In this document: piece after piece, positions 16,676 to 24,995 of the stretch | Layout of the letters: every line of letters begins with the position of its first letter | Position numbering within the stretch: position 1 is the stretch's first letter | NCBI RefSeq assembly: GCF_012940005.1 | Contig: NZ_SPMX01000009.1 | Location: 21,181-85,180 of the forward strand | Length of the DNA: 64,000 nt | Direction of reading: 5' to 3' | From: Candidatus Accumulibacter contiguus | GTDB taxonomy: Bacteria; Pseudomonadota; Gammaproteobacteria; Burkholderiales; Rhodocyclaceae | Made by a program: the position numbers and the translations under genes | Notes under the pieces: generated by a model | Seen by the model: only the letters and a program-made list of their open reading frames with translations | What the model was told of the DNA's origin: nothing | Database searches by the model: none

Positions 16676-18502
16676 CTAGCTGACTGCCCGGCCCTTTCCC
16701 CTCGCCAGGCGCTGCAGTACCGACACCAGCAAATCCACTTCCTGGCAGGTATTGTAGAAGGCCAGCGATGGCCGCACCGTGGCTTCGACACCGAAGCGGC
16801 GCAGGATCGGCTGCGCGCAATGATGGCCGGCGCGTACGGCAATGCCTTCCTCGTTGAGCGCTGCCCCGACCTCCTCCGGGCGGTAACCGGCGAGGACGAA
16901 GGACAGCACACTGGCCTTGTCGTCGGCCGTGCCGATCAGGCGAATGCCGGGGATCGGCTTGACCCGCTGCGTCGCGTAGGCAAGGAGGTCATGCTCGTAG
17001 CGCGAGATGTTCTCGATGCCGATCCGCTCCATATAGTCGATCGCCGCACCAAGGCCAACGGCATCGGCGATGTTGCCGGTGCCGGCCTCGAAGCGCGCTG
17101 GCACGCCCTGGTACAGGGTGCGCTCGAAGGTGACGTCGGCGATCATGTTGCCGCCTCCCTGCCAGGGCGGCATGTCTTCGAGAATGTCGCGCTTGCCGTA
17201 GACGACGCCGATGCCGGTCGGCGCAAATACCTTGTGGCCGGAGAAGACGAAGAAATCGGCATCGATGGCCTGCACGTTGACGCGCATGTGCGACACTGAC
17301 TGGGCACCGTCGACCAGCACCCTGGCGCCCGCCCGGTGGGCGAGTTCAACGATTTCCTTGACTGGCGTGACGGTGCCCAGGGCATTGGAGACCTGGCTGA
17401 CAGCCACCAGCTTCGTGCGGTCGTTCAACAGTCGCTGGTATTCTTCGAGCAGAAGCTGGCCCCTGTCGTCCACCGGAATGACCCGGATTCTGGCCCCCGT
17501 TTCGGCGGCGAGCTGCTGCCAAGGGACGATGTTGGCGTGATGTTCGAGCAGCGAGATGATGATTTCGTCGCCTTCGCGGATGTTCTGCCTGCCCCAGCTC
17601 TTGGCGACCAGGTTGATGGCCTCGGTGGCGCCGCGCACGAAAATGATCTCCTCGGCCGAACCCGCGCCGATGAAGCGCGCCACCTTGCTGCGAGCGGCCT
17701 CGTAGGCATCTGTCGAGCGCGCCGCCAGTTCGTGCGCGGCACGGTGGATGTTGGAGTTTTCGTGCTGGTAGAACTGCACCAGTCGATCGATGACCGCCTG
17801 CGGCTTTTGCGTCGTCGCCGCATTGTCGAACCAGACCAGCGGCTTGCCATTGACGCGTTCGGCGAGGATCGGGAAGTCGCGACGTACAGCCTGCACGTCG
17901 AAGGCCGGGAAGCGCCCGACATCGGACTGCGGGACTGACGCCGGCTGATCGAGGAAGTAGTAGCCGCCGTGGCCGGGCGCCGATGGCGGCGCTGCCGCCG
18001 GCAGTGAGCGTTCGCCGGCGAGTTCATCGAGCACGCGGCGCAGGGCGGCCTCGCCTGGCAGTTCGAAGGGGTGGGCGACGACGTGATTGTCCGCACCCGC
18101 TGCCGGTGCCTGGTGTGCTGACGAGAGCGCCGCTGCTTCACCGAGGAAGTAATACGGCGACCCCGGTACACCCGCGGGGGCGCTGATCGGGGCGGTCATC
18201 GGCAACGCGGCGGCATAGGCTTCGGGCACGCCAAACTCCGGCGCGACAGGCCCCGCTTCGACCGGCGCCTGGCCGACCGAGGGCGCGGCGAAGGGCTGCA
18301 ACGCCGGCCCCGGCTCGCCGATGGCCAGGCCCTTGATCCCCGGCGCCAATGGCGAAGACGAGGCCTCGCCCCCTGGCAGTGCCCGGAAAAATTCGCCGGC
18401 GAGACGGGCAAGCGCCGTTTCGTCCGGCAGCCCCGGAATGGCCGCGAGGCTGAAGGGCAATGCGCCGGGCAGCGAATCAGCGGTAGGTGTCAGCATAGTC
18501 AT
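16676..18502 (-). CDS. Encapsulin cargo cysteine desulfurase (SufS/CsdA type) with N-terminal targeting domain
   Basis: 608 aa. Residues ~200-608 are a class II cysteine desulfurase with the PLP lysine in FVFSGHKVFAPTG (K424) and the persulfide cysteine in VRAGHHCAQPI (C562). It converts cysteine to alanine and sulfane sulfur. Residues 1-~200 are Pro/Ala/Gly-rich and probably disordered. Short conserved-looking islands stand out: LARLAGEFFRALPG at 31-44 and YYFL at 117-120 and 181-184. Such N-terminal domains load desulfurases into Family 2A encapsulins. The gene overlaps the shell gene by 26 bp. ATGs at 18526, 18502 and 18496 are in frame; 18502 is preferred, with GGAG 13-16 nt upstream. Confidence 0.92.
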   Translation of the reverse strand: MTMLTPTADSLPGALPFSLAAIPGLPDETALARLAGEFFRALPGGEASSSPLAPGIKGLAIGEPGPALQPFAAPSVGQAPVEAGPVAPEFGVPEAYAAALPMTAPISAPAGVPGSPYYFLGEAAALSSAHQAPAAGADNHVVAHPFELPGEAALRRVLDELAGERSLPAAAPPSAPGHGGYYFLDQPASVPQSDVGRFPAFDVQAVRRDFPILAERVNGKPLVWFDNAATTQKPQAVIDRLVQFYQHENSNIHRAAHELAARSTDAYEAARSKVARFIGAGSAEEIIFVRGATEAINLVAKSWGRQNIREGDEIIISLLEHHANIVPWQQLAAETGARIRVIPVDDRGQLLLEEYQRLLNDRTKLVAVSQVSNALGTVTPVKEIVELAHRAGARVLVDGAQSVSHMRVNVQAIDADFFVFSGHKVFAPTGIGVVYGKRDILEDMPPWQGGGNMIADVTFERTLYQGVPARFEAGTGNIADAVGLGAAIDYMERIGIENISRYEHDLLAYATQRVKPIPGIRLIGTADDKASVLSFVLAGYRPEEVGAALNEEGIAVRAGHHCAQPILRRFGVEATVRPSLAFYNTCQEVDLLVSVLQRLARGKGRAVS

Positions 18503-19403
18503 GGTATTTGTCGATCTCCACGTCATCGAGGACAGCCAATGCGTCTTCCGTATGGACAGCCAGCGAGCAATAGAGCGAAATCAGGTAGGAGGCAATGGCA
18601 TTACGGTCGATGCCCATGAAGCGCACCGACAGGCCGGGGCTCTGTTCGCCCGGCAGGCCCGGCTGATAGAGGCCGACGACCCCCTGGCGCTTGTCGCCGA
18701 CGCGCAGGAGCAGAACCTTGGTCTTGCCGTCCTCGACCGGCACCTTGTCCGACGGGATCAGCGGGATGCCGCGCCAGGTCACGAACTGCGAGCCGAACAG
18801 CGAAACGGTCGGTGGTGGAACGCCGCGGCGGGTGCACTCGCGGCCAAAAGCGGCAATCGCCAGCGGATGCGTGAGGAAGAAGGCGGGTTCCTTCCAGACC
18901 TTGGTCAGCAGATCGTCGAGGTCATCCGGCGTCGGCGCGCCGCTCAGCGTCGTGATGCGCTGACCGTCGGCGACATTTGCCAGCAGGCCGTAGTCGCCGT
19001 TGTTGATCAGTTCGTTCTCCTGCCGCTCCTTGATCGTCTCGATGGTCAACCGCAGTTGTTCCTTGATCTGGTCGTGCGGACTGCTGTACAGGTCCGAAAT
19101 ACGGGTGTGTACGTCGAGGACGGTGGTGACGGCGCTGAGGAAGTACTCGCGTGGCTTCTCCTCGTAATCGACGAAGGTCTGCGGCAGTTCCGACTCGTCG
19201 CGCTTGGCGCAGGCGACTTGCACATTGCGCGGGTTCTTGACCTGGTTCAGGCGGTAGATGCCGGCTTCGACGGGCAGCCATTGCAGCAGGTGCGTCAGCC
19301 AGCGCGGGGAAATGGTCGAGAGCTGCGGGACGGTCTTGGTGGCGTTGGCCAGTTGCCGTGCGGCGACATCGCTCAGGGCGGCTTGGTGGGGACTATCTGC
19401 CAT
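18477..19403 (-). CDS. Family 2A encapsulin shell protein (SrpI-like, HK97 fold)
   Basis: 308-aa shell protomer. ATG at 19403 with AAGGAG 7 nt upstream. Sequence hallmarks of SrpI/EshA-type shells are RQLANATKTVPQLSTISPRW, LQWLPVEAGIYRLNQVKN, TIKERQENELINNGDYGLL and GVPPPTVSLFGSQF, with LSVRFMGIDRNAIASYLISL near the C-terminus. The family self-assembles into icosahedral nanocompartments and lacks a catalytic site. There is no cyclic-nucleotide-binding insertion of the kind that marks Family 2B shells. The next gene encodes the cargo desulfurase, overlapping by 26 bp. Classification recalled, not searched. Confidence 0.93.
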   Translation of the reverse strand: MADSPHQAALSDVAARQLANATKTVPQLSTISPRWLTHLLQWLPVEAGIYRLNQVKNPRNVQVACAKRDESELPQTFVDYEEKPREYFLSAVTTVLDVHTRISDLYSSPHDQIKEQLRLTIETIKERQENELINNGDYGLLANVADGQRITTLSGAPTPDDLDDLLTKVWKEPAFFLTHPLAIAAFGRECTRRGVPPPTVSLFGSQFVTWRGIPLIPSDKVPVEDGKTKVLLLRVGDKRQGVVGLYQPGLPGEQSPGLSVRFMGIDRNAIASYLISLYCSLAVHTEDALAVLDDVEIDKYHDYADTYR

Positions 19404-19430
19404 GGGGTACTCCTTGCAATTGTGACAGGG

Positions 19431-19468
19431 GTTATAAGAAAAACGCATAAGCAAATAAATTTTGCTTA
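19431..19468. promoter_or_regulatory. Candidate sulfur operator/promoter of the encapsulin operon
   Basis: The 150-bp gap before the shell gene contains GTTATAAGAA (19431-19440) and a perfect 8-bp inverted repeat, TAAGCAAA (19448-19455) and TTTGCTTA (19461-19468), with a 5-bp spacer. The region is far more AT-rich than its surroundings. The same half-sites occur between the rhodanese gene and the third transporter. Binding by a CysB-like LysR protein or the adjacent XRE protein is inference. Confidence 0.5.
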
Positions 19469-19553
19469 AAAGGCAACATTACCCTTTGCGGGACGGGTAG
19501 CTCAACATGCTATAGCCACCACCAGGGCCGATGCCGCTGACTTCGGGCGAGCG

Positions 19554-19775
19554 CTATCCACGCTCGCAACGAGCGACCAGAGCCGAGAGGTCGACCTCCA
19601 GCGCTCGTGCCAGCTTGTCGGCGGTGATCAGCGAAGGACAGGCAATGCCGCGCTCGATCTCGCCGACGTAGGAGCGGTTGAGGTTGGCCTTTTCCGCCAG
19701 ACGCTCCTGCGACCAGCCGTGCGCCTGACGTAACTGCCGGACGACGACCGGGAAGCGGTCGCTGAGGCCGTTCAA
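19554..19775 (-). CDS. XRE-family HTH regulator, 73 aa
   Basis: Single cro/C1-type helix-turn-helix. VRQLRQAHGWSQERLAEKAN and LNRSYVGEIERGIACPSLIT form helices 1-4, followed by a short tail LEVDLSALVARCERG. A TTG start at 19775 overlaps the cysE stop as TTGA. It sits between cysE and the shell gene on the same strand, with 150 bp of AT-rich DNA before the shell start. It probably regulates this locus. No effector domain is present. Confidence 0.8.
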   Translation of the reverse strand: MNGLSDRFPVVVRQLRQAHGWSQERLAEKANLNRSYVGEIERGIACPSLITADKLARALEVDLSALVARCERG

Positions 19776-20737
19776 ATGCCGCCGCCGTCTTCGAGAATCT
19801 CGTTCCTGGCAAACGCCTGGGTGACGATGCTCCCCGGCGGAACGCTGTGCGTCAGCCAGACGTTGCCGCCGATCGACGAGCCCCGGCCGATCGTGATGCG
19901 GCCGAGGATGGTGGCGCCGGCGTAGATGACCACATCGTCCTCGACCAGCGGATGGCGCGGCGAGCCCTTCTCGAGGGCGCCGTCGGCATCGACGGTGAAG
20001 CGTTTGGCACCGAGGGTAACCGCCTGATAGAGACGAACCCGCTGGCCAATGACTGCGGTTTCGCCAATGACGACGCCGGTGCCGTGATCGATGAAGAAGC
20101 TGCTGCCGATACTGGCGCCAGGGTGGATGTCGATGCCGGTGGCGGAGTGGGCGAGTTCGGCGACGATACGGGCCAGCAGCGGCACGCCGAGCCGGTACAG
20201 GGTATGCGCCAGGCGGTGGTGAATGGTCGCCAGCGTCCCTGGATAGCAGAGAACGATTTCATCGACACTGCGAGCAGCCGGATCGCCACGGTAGGCGGCC
20301 TCGACATCGCTGTCGAGAAGGACACGAATGTCGGGCAAAGCGGCAGCAAACTGGCGCACGACCTCGATCGCCTGCTTCTCGATGGTCGCGGCGTCGACCT
20401 CCGGGTCGTGCCGGGCAACATGCTGCAATTCCAGGCGCACCTGGTCTACGAGACTGCGCAACGCGATGTCGAGGGTGTGGCCGACATAGAAATCTTCGCT
20501 GTGTCCCTGCTTCAGATCGGGCGGGCCAAGGCGCATCGGAAAGAGTGCGCCGCACAGCCGCTCGACGATGTCGCGCAGAGCGTCACGGGAAGGAAACTCG
20601 CGGGCGCCCGATTCGAGGGCGCGGTGCTGCGCCAGGCGCCAGCGCTCACGAGCAGCGCGCAGATCGCGGACGATGTCGTCAAGACCCGAGAGCGCCGAGT
20701 TCGACGGATCGGGTAGTGAACGAAAGGTTGCGTTCAT
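19772..20737 (-). CDS. cysE: Serine O-acetyltransferase
   Basis: 321-aa EpsC/SAT-type enzyme making O-acetylserine, the carbon acceptor for sulfide in cysteine synthesis. The left-handed beta-helix repeats are clear: GIDIHPGASIGSSFFIDHGT, GVVIGETAVIGQRVRLYQAV, HPLVEDDVVIYAGATILGRI. The catalytic Asp-His pair is in FIDHGTG. ATG at 20737; rhodanese gene 20 bp upstream, XRE gene overlapping. The association with the encapsulin suggests that the shell system is tied to cysteine supply. Rhodanese and SAT genes are recurrent neighbours of Family 2A encapsulins. Confidence 0.93.
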   Translation of the reverse strand: MNATFRSLPDPSNSALSGLDDIVRDLRAARERWRLAQHRALESGAREFPSRDALRDIVERLCGALFPMRLGPPDLKQGHSEDFYVGHTLDIALRSLVDQVRLELQHVARHDPEVDAATIEKQAIEVVRQFAAALPDIRVLLDSDVEAAYRGDPAARSVDEIVLCYPGTLATIHHRLAHTLYRLGVPLLARIVAELAHSATGIDIHPGASIGSSFFIDHGTGVVIGETAVIGQRVRLYQAVTLGAKRFTVDADGALEKGSPRHPLVEDDVVIYAGATILGRITIGRGSSIGGNVWLTHSVPPGSIVTQAFARNEILEDGGGI

Positions 20738-20757
20738 CAATCGTTTTTCCTCAACGC

Positions 20758-21276
20758 TCAGTCCTGAACCCAGGGCAGGCCATGGTAGCGCCAGCCACCG
20801 GTCACACCGCGTTGTCCGTCGGCAGTAATCTCGCCCTCGAAGCCTTCCAGAACGTTGAACACCCGCAGGAAGCCAGCGCGTGTAGCGGCTTCGGCGGCCG
20901 CGGCCGAGCGCTTGCCGCTGCGGCAAATGAGGAGAATCACGTCGTTCTTGGCGGCCTTGCCTGCGAGTTCACGGGCGAAGCGCGGATTCTTCGTCAGAGC
21001 CGCCCCGGATTGCCATTGCACCAGTGGAGTACCGGGCACGTGACCGACGTACTTGTATTCCTCGGTGGTGCGCACGTCGATGAGAATGGCGACCCCCGCC
21101 TCCGCCAAAGTCCAGGCCTCGTGCGGCGGAATCGTACCGGCGTAGGGAAGGTTCTCGCGCGCGGCACGCGCGGTCGCTGCGGCGAGGATGCCGTGCAGGT
21201 CGGCGTCGTGCGCAGCAGCATCCGAGTCGTATTCCGTCGCGATCGGGGCAAAGTCGGGTTGGGCAGTGGCAAGCAT
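20758..21276 (-). CDS. Rhodanese-like sulfurtransferase
   Basis: 172-aa single rhodanese domain with an N-terminal extension of ~45 residues. Landmarks are ILIDVRTTEEYKYVGHVPGT and the active loop ICRSGKRSAAAAEAA. The persulfide cysteine is in CRSGKRS, a loop length typical of thiosulfate/polysulfide rhodaneses. AGGAG lies 6-7 nt before the ATG at 21276. First gene of the operon leading to cysE, XRE, shell and desulfurase; it could donate sulfur to, or accept it from, the encapsulated desulfurase. No signal peptide, so cytoplasmic. Confidence 0.9.
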   Translation of the reverse strand: MLATAQPDFAPIATEYDSDAAAHDADLHGILAAATARAARENLPYAGTIPPHEAWTLAEAGVAILIDVRTTEEYKYVGHVPGTPLVQWQSGAALTKNPRFARELAGKAAKNDVILLICRSGKRSAAAAEAATRAGFLRVFNVLEGFEGEITADGQRGVTGGWRYHGLPWVQD

Positions 21277-21379
21277 CGAAGTCTCCTGGACATGGAAAAC
21301 CAGCCGTCGTGGTGATGGCGCCGGCCTGTGGGCAGCACTCTAACCGCAGGGTCTGTGACAGCGAACGAAGAAAAACTGC

Positions 21380-21426
21380 GTTGCTTATAACGGAATGGCG
21401 CTAATAGTCTGTGGGGTATAAGCAAC
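21380..21426. promoter_or_regulatory. 10-bp perfect inverted repeat between divergent sulfur operons
   Basis: GTTGCTTATA (21380-21389) and TATAAGCAAC (21417-21426) are exact reverse complements with a 27-bp spacer. They lie between the rhodanese start (21276) and the binding-protein start (21505), so one regulator could control both directions. The half-site matches the palindrome before the encapsulin shell gene. Confidence 0.55.
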
Positions 21427-21504
21427 GAATGAAACAATCGTTCTTGTCGCTTGTTGGACACGCTAGAGTTCCATCCTGAATTTCCCCACTCTCAGGAGAA
21501 CGCG

Positions 21505-22527
21505 ATGATCCAGTTGAAAACCCTGCGCTGCCTGCTACCTGCCCTGGCCCTGGCAACGGGGCTCGGCAACGCCACGGCGGAAGCGCTCAAGGTTGGCTAT
21601 CTGCCGGTGACCGGCCACGCCAAGTTCTTTGTCGCCAAGGAGCAGGGCCTGTTCGCCAAGGAAGGGCTGGAGGTCGAGTTGATCGAATTCCAGAATTCCG
21701 CCGACGGCCTCAACGCCATCGTTGCCGGCAAACTGGATATCGGCGCCTTCGGTACCACCGCACCGGTGGCGCACATTGCCAAGGGTGCCAAGATCAAGAT
21801 CATCGGCGGCATCATGGGTGGCGATGCCGCACTGATCGCGACGCCGGCGAATGCAGCGAAGATCGCCAGTGTGGCCGATCTCAGGGGCAAGAAGATCGCC
21901 ACCGTACGCATGGCTTCCGGGGATGCCGTGCTGCGCGGCGCCCTCAAGGACAAGGGTCTCAACTGGAAGACCGACGTCCAGATCTTCGAATTGAAGAACC
22001 CGCCGGCGGTGATCGAGGCAGTCAAGTCCGGCCAGGTGGACGCCGGGTTGGTGTGGGGACCGCACGACCTACGGGCCGAAGATCAGGGCTTGAAGGTGGT
22101 GATTCACTCCACCGATCTGCAGCCCGGTCATCCGTGCTGTCGCCTGGTAGTCACCGAGGCCAGCCTGAAGAACCCGGTCACCTGGGAGAAATTCCTGCGC
22201 GCCATCCTGCAAGCCGAGAAATTCGCTGCCGAAAACAAGAAAGAGACCATCGAATCGATCGCTCATTACGTCAAGATCGACCGCCAGTTGCTGTGGCGCG
22301 GTTACTACTCGCCGTATCTTGACCAGTCGAGCGACCCGGATGTCAAGGGTGTCAAGCACTTCGCCGACGTGATGGTGAATAGCGAGTTCATTTCCGCCAA
22401 GCCCGACCTCGACGCCGCGATCGACGTGCGTGTGTATGAGAAGGTGCTGAACCAGTTGGCGAGGGAAAATCCGGGCGATCCCTTCTGGAAGAAGTTGCAA
22501 AGAGAATTCAAGCAGAAGGACGCGTGA
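21505..22527 (+). CDS. Sulfonate/nitrate-type ABC transporter substrate-binding protein
   Basis: 340-aa periplasmic protein. The ATG at 21505 has AGGAGA 5 nt upstream; the signal peptide is cleaved near ATA-EA. Motifs: LKVGYLPVTGHAKFFVAKEQ, IVAGKLDIGAFGTTAPVAHI, GQVDAGLVWGPHDLRAEDQG. It belongs to the SsuA/TauA/ThiY superfamily but is distant from the other binding proteins here. First gene of a transporter operon that continues with ATPase, permease, a thioredoxin-like protein and a CoA-transferase pair. Ligand unknown, presumably an organosulfur compound. Confidence 0.85.
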   Translation: MIQLKTLRCLLPALALATGLGNATAEALKVGYLPVTGHAKFFVAKEQGLFAKEGLEVELIEFQNSADGLNAIVAGKLDIGAFGTTAPVAHIAKGAKIKIIGGIMGGDAALIATPANAAKIASVADLRGKKIATVRMASGDAVLRGALKDKGLNWKTDVQIFELKNPPAVIEAVKSGQVDAGLVWGPHDLRAEDQGLKVVIHSTDLQPGHPCCRLVVTEASLKNPVTWEKFLRAILQAEKFAAENKKETIESIAHYVKIDRQLLWRGYYSPYLDQSSDPDVKGVKHFADVMVNSEFISAKPDLDAAIDVRVYEKVLNQLARENPGDPFWKKLQREFKQKDA

Positions 22528-23312
22528 TGAGCCCTGGCCTCAAGCTGGAGGGCGTTGGCTTCGCCTACGACACGACGCAGGTCCTTCAGGACATCAACGT
22601 CACGATTCCGGAGGGTCAGTTCGTCAGCCTGCTGGGAGCCAGCGGCTCTGGAAAGACCACCTTGCTGCGGCTGGCGGCGGGCCTCGATCCAGTCGGCAGC
22701 GGCCGCCTGACCTGGAATGGCGCGGCGGTGGTCGGCACCAGCCTGGAGCGCGGCGTGGTTTTTCAGGATTACGCGTTGTTTCCCTGGTTGTCGGTGGTGG
22801 ATAACATCGAGATCGCGATCGCCAAGGCCAAGCCGAAGGTCAGGAAAGCCGAACGGCTGGCGGAGGCCGCCAGATACCTCGGGGATCTGGGGCTGCAAGC
22901 AGCGATCGGCAAGTACCCGGGCGAACTGTCGGGAGGCATGCGCCAGCGCGCCGCGATTGCCCGTGCGCTCGCCCTGGGTTCCCCGCTGCTGTTGATGGAC
23001 GAGCCCTTCGGGGCGCTCGATCCGGTGAACCGTGCTCGTTTGCAGGACCTGCTGCTGGAGGTCTGGGAAGTCGCGACACCGAGAAAGACCATCGTCTTTG
23101 TCACCCATGATGTGGACGAGGCGATCTACCTCGGCGATCGCCTGGTCGTCCTCGGGTCGTCACCGGGTCGGGTGATCGCCGACCTGGAGGTGCCACTGCC
23201 GCGACCACGCGAGCGGCGTAGCCTGCTCGACAGTCACAGCCTGCATGCGCTGCGGGAACAGGTGGCGGCGACGCTGGTGCAGGATACCCTGGAGCGGCTC
23301 AAAGCCGCCTGA
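22527..23312 (+). CDS. Sulfonate-type ABC transporter ATP-binding protein
   Basis: 261-aa ATPase. Walker A GASGSGKTT, Q-loop FQDYALFPWLSV, signature LSGGMRQR, Walker B LLLMDEPFGALD, H-loop FVTHDVDEA. The ATG shares its first A with the binding-protein TGA; a GTG three bases earlier is possible. Belongs to the third sulfonate-type transporter of the island. Confidence 0.9.
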   Translation: MSPGLKLEGVGFAYDTTQVLQDINVTIPEGQFVSLLGASGSGKTTLLRLAAGLDPVGSGRLTWNGAAVVGTSLERGVVFQDYALFPWLSVVDNIEIAIAKAKPKVRKAERLAEAARYLGDLGLQAAIGKYPGELSGGMRQRAAIARALALGSPLLLMDEPFGALDPVNRARLQDLLLEVWEVATPRKTIVFVTHDVDEAIYLGDRLVVLGSSPGRVIADLEVPLPRPRERRSLLDSHSLHALREQVAATLVQDTLERLKAA

Positions 23313-23356
23313 AGCCCGCCCGCTGCAATTCAACAAGGCAACAAGGAGGATGACCG

Positions 23357-24184
23357 ATGAGTGACTTTATTGCCCTGGTGGACCTGCAGGTGCCGGCAGC
23401 GGTGCCTGCCGCATCGGCTGAGCCCGGTCCGGCACCCGGCTGGCTGGGCCGTGCGTTGGCAAGCGTTTCGGTCTGGATCGTACTGCTGCTGGCCTGGTGG
23501 GTCGCTTCAGTCCATCTGCCGCTGGGCGACAACCCGCTGCTGCCGTCGCCGCTGATCACTGCCAGGGCACTGTGGGAATCGCTGCCCGAACTATGGGCGG
23601 GGACCCTGTCATCGCTGACCATCCTGATCCCCGGCTTCGCCCTGGCAACACTGCTTGGCATCGTCTCGGGGCTGACAGTGGGCACGTCAGCGCGGCTACA
23701 GCGGATCTTCCTGCCCTTCGCCAAGGTCGCCGGCCCAGTGCCGCCGACGGTATACATCCCGTACGCGATCGCCATCCTGCCTACCTTCAAGCTGTCGGCG
23801 ATCTTCGTTGTCTTCATCGGCGCCTTCTGGCCGATCTTCCAGAATGCCGTTGCCGGGGCGCATGCGCTGGAACAGCGTTATCGCGACAATGCCCGCATCC
23901 TCGGCCTGACTCGCTTCGAGTACCAGCGGCGCGTCGTTTTTCCCGCGGCCTTGCCGCATGTCTTCACGGGTATGGCGGTGGGCCTGGCCTTCTCGTTCAT
24001 CCTGCTGACCGTCGCCGAACTGTTCGGCGCCAACGCCGGCCTCGGCCGCTTTGTCCAGTATTACGCGGATTTTGCCGACTATCCCAAGATGGTTGCCGGG
24101 ATCCTGTATACCGGCCTGGTGACATTCCTGGCGATGACGCTTCTCGACGGCGTCCGCCGGCGGTCGCTGTTCTGGTTGAAATAG
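23357..24184 (+). CDS. Sulfonate-type ABC transporter permease
   Basis: 275-aa permease with six or so hydrophobic segments (VSVWIVLLLAWWVASVHLPL, FALATLLGIVSGL, FSFILLTVAELFG). The ATPase-contact loop is at NARILGLTRFEYQRRVVFPA. AAGGAGG lies 6 nt before the ATG. It has a Pro/Ala-rich N-terminal cytoplasmic tail of ~30 residues. 44 bp after the ATPase, 1 bp before the thioredoxin-like gene. Confidence 0.9.
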   Translation: MSDFIALVDLQVPAAVPAASAEPGPAPGWLGRALASVSVWIVLLLAWWVASVHLPLGDNPLLPSPLITARALWESLPELWAGTLSSLTILIPGFALATLLGIVSGLTVGTSARLQRIFLPFAKVAGPVPPTVYIPYAIAILPTFKLSAIFVVFIGAFWPIFQNAVAGAHALEQRYRDNARILGLTRFEYQRRVVFPAALPHVFTGMAVGLAFSFILLTVAELFGANAGLGRFVQYYADFADYPKMVAGILYTGLVTFLAMTLLDGVRRRSLFWLK

Positions 24185-24185
24185 C

Positions 24186-24983
24186 ATGCGGCGTCACCCT
24201 TTCCGTCCGTTGATTCCGACATACCTGCAGGTCGCTGCCGGCCTGCTGTTCTACCTGGTCGGCGGCGGGTCGCAGGCGGCGCTCTTCGAGCGAAGCGCTG
24301 ACAATCTGCAGCAAGAGGCGGAGGCAGCCCACGCGGAAGGGAAGCGCTTGGCTGTCGTCCTCACCCTCCCGGATTGCCCCGGCTGCCGGGAAATGGAGAA
24401 AACCGCCTATCGTGACCGGCGCACGGAGAAGCTGATCGAAGGCCGCTTCCGGACGGTTCGTCTTGACCTCTCGCGCTCTGCGCCGATCATCGACGCACTG
24501 GGGCGTGCCACGACGGTCGCCGATTTCGCCAAACGCCTTCGCGCCGTCGCGACGCCGTCCTTCGTCTTCTTCGCGAGTGACGGCAGTTTCTCTTACCGGT
24601 ACACGGGCACTCTCGATCAAGCCGGGCTACGCGACCTCGCCGATTACGTTGTGCGGGCGAAGTTCGAAGACTTTCCGTTCGTGCCACGGAACGCTGCCCG
24701 CGGCAACCCTGCCGCTCGTCAGGAGAGGGCGCTGTACGCCTCTCCTCCCGCCGGCAGTCTGCCGCTCTACCTGCAACTGGTGGCGGAGAAAAGACCGTCG
24801 GCGAGTGCGGGCTATACCGTGGACCATACGGCCGGTGTCTTCCTGTTTGATGCCAACGGTCGCCTGCGCGGCCTCGCCCCGTTCGGCCAGAGCGTCGCCG
24901 ACCTGCGCAGCGACCTGGCCCACCTGCTGGCTGAAGGCTCCGGCGGACCAGCAATAGCGCAGCGACTTGCGCGTGCCAACTGA
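24186..24983 (+). CDS. Exported thioredoxin-like protein with Sco-like C-terminal part
   Basis: 265 aa with an N-terminal hydrophobic export signal. Residues ~35-160 resemble SoxW-type thioredoxins: VVLTLPDCPGCREMEKTAY with CxxC, and cis-Pro in ATPSFVFFASDGS. Residues ~195-255 read differently: YTVDHTAGVFLFDANGRLRG and QSVADLRSDLAHLL resemble the last third of Sco/SenC proteins, including their copper-ligand histidine (VDH). The Sco CxxxC region is absent. Either a natural fusion or the product of an in-frame deletion between two genes. Probably a periplasmic thiol-disulfide protein for the transporter or a sulfur enzyme. Confidence 0.65.
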   Translation: MRRHPFRPLIPTYLQVAAGLLFYLVGGGSQAALFERSADNLQQEAEAAHAEGKRLAVVLTLPDCPGCREMEKTAYRDRRTEKLIEGRFRTVRLDLSRSAPIIDALGRATTVADFAKRLRAVATPSFVFFASDGSFSYRYTGTLDQAGLRDLADYVVRAKFEDFPFVPRNAARGNPAARQERALYASPPAGSLPLYLQLVAEKRPSASAGYTVDHTAGVFLFDANGRLRGLAPFGQSVADLRSDLAHLLAEGSGGPAIAQRLARAN

Positions 24984-24995
24984 AGAGATGGACGA

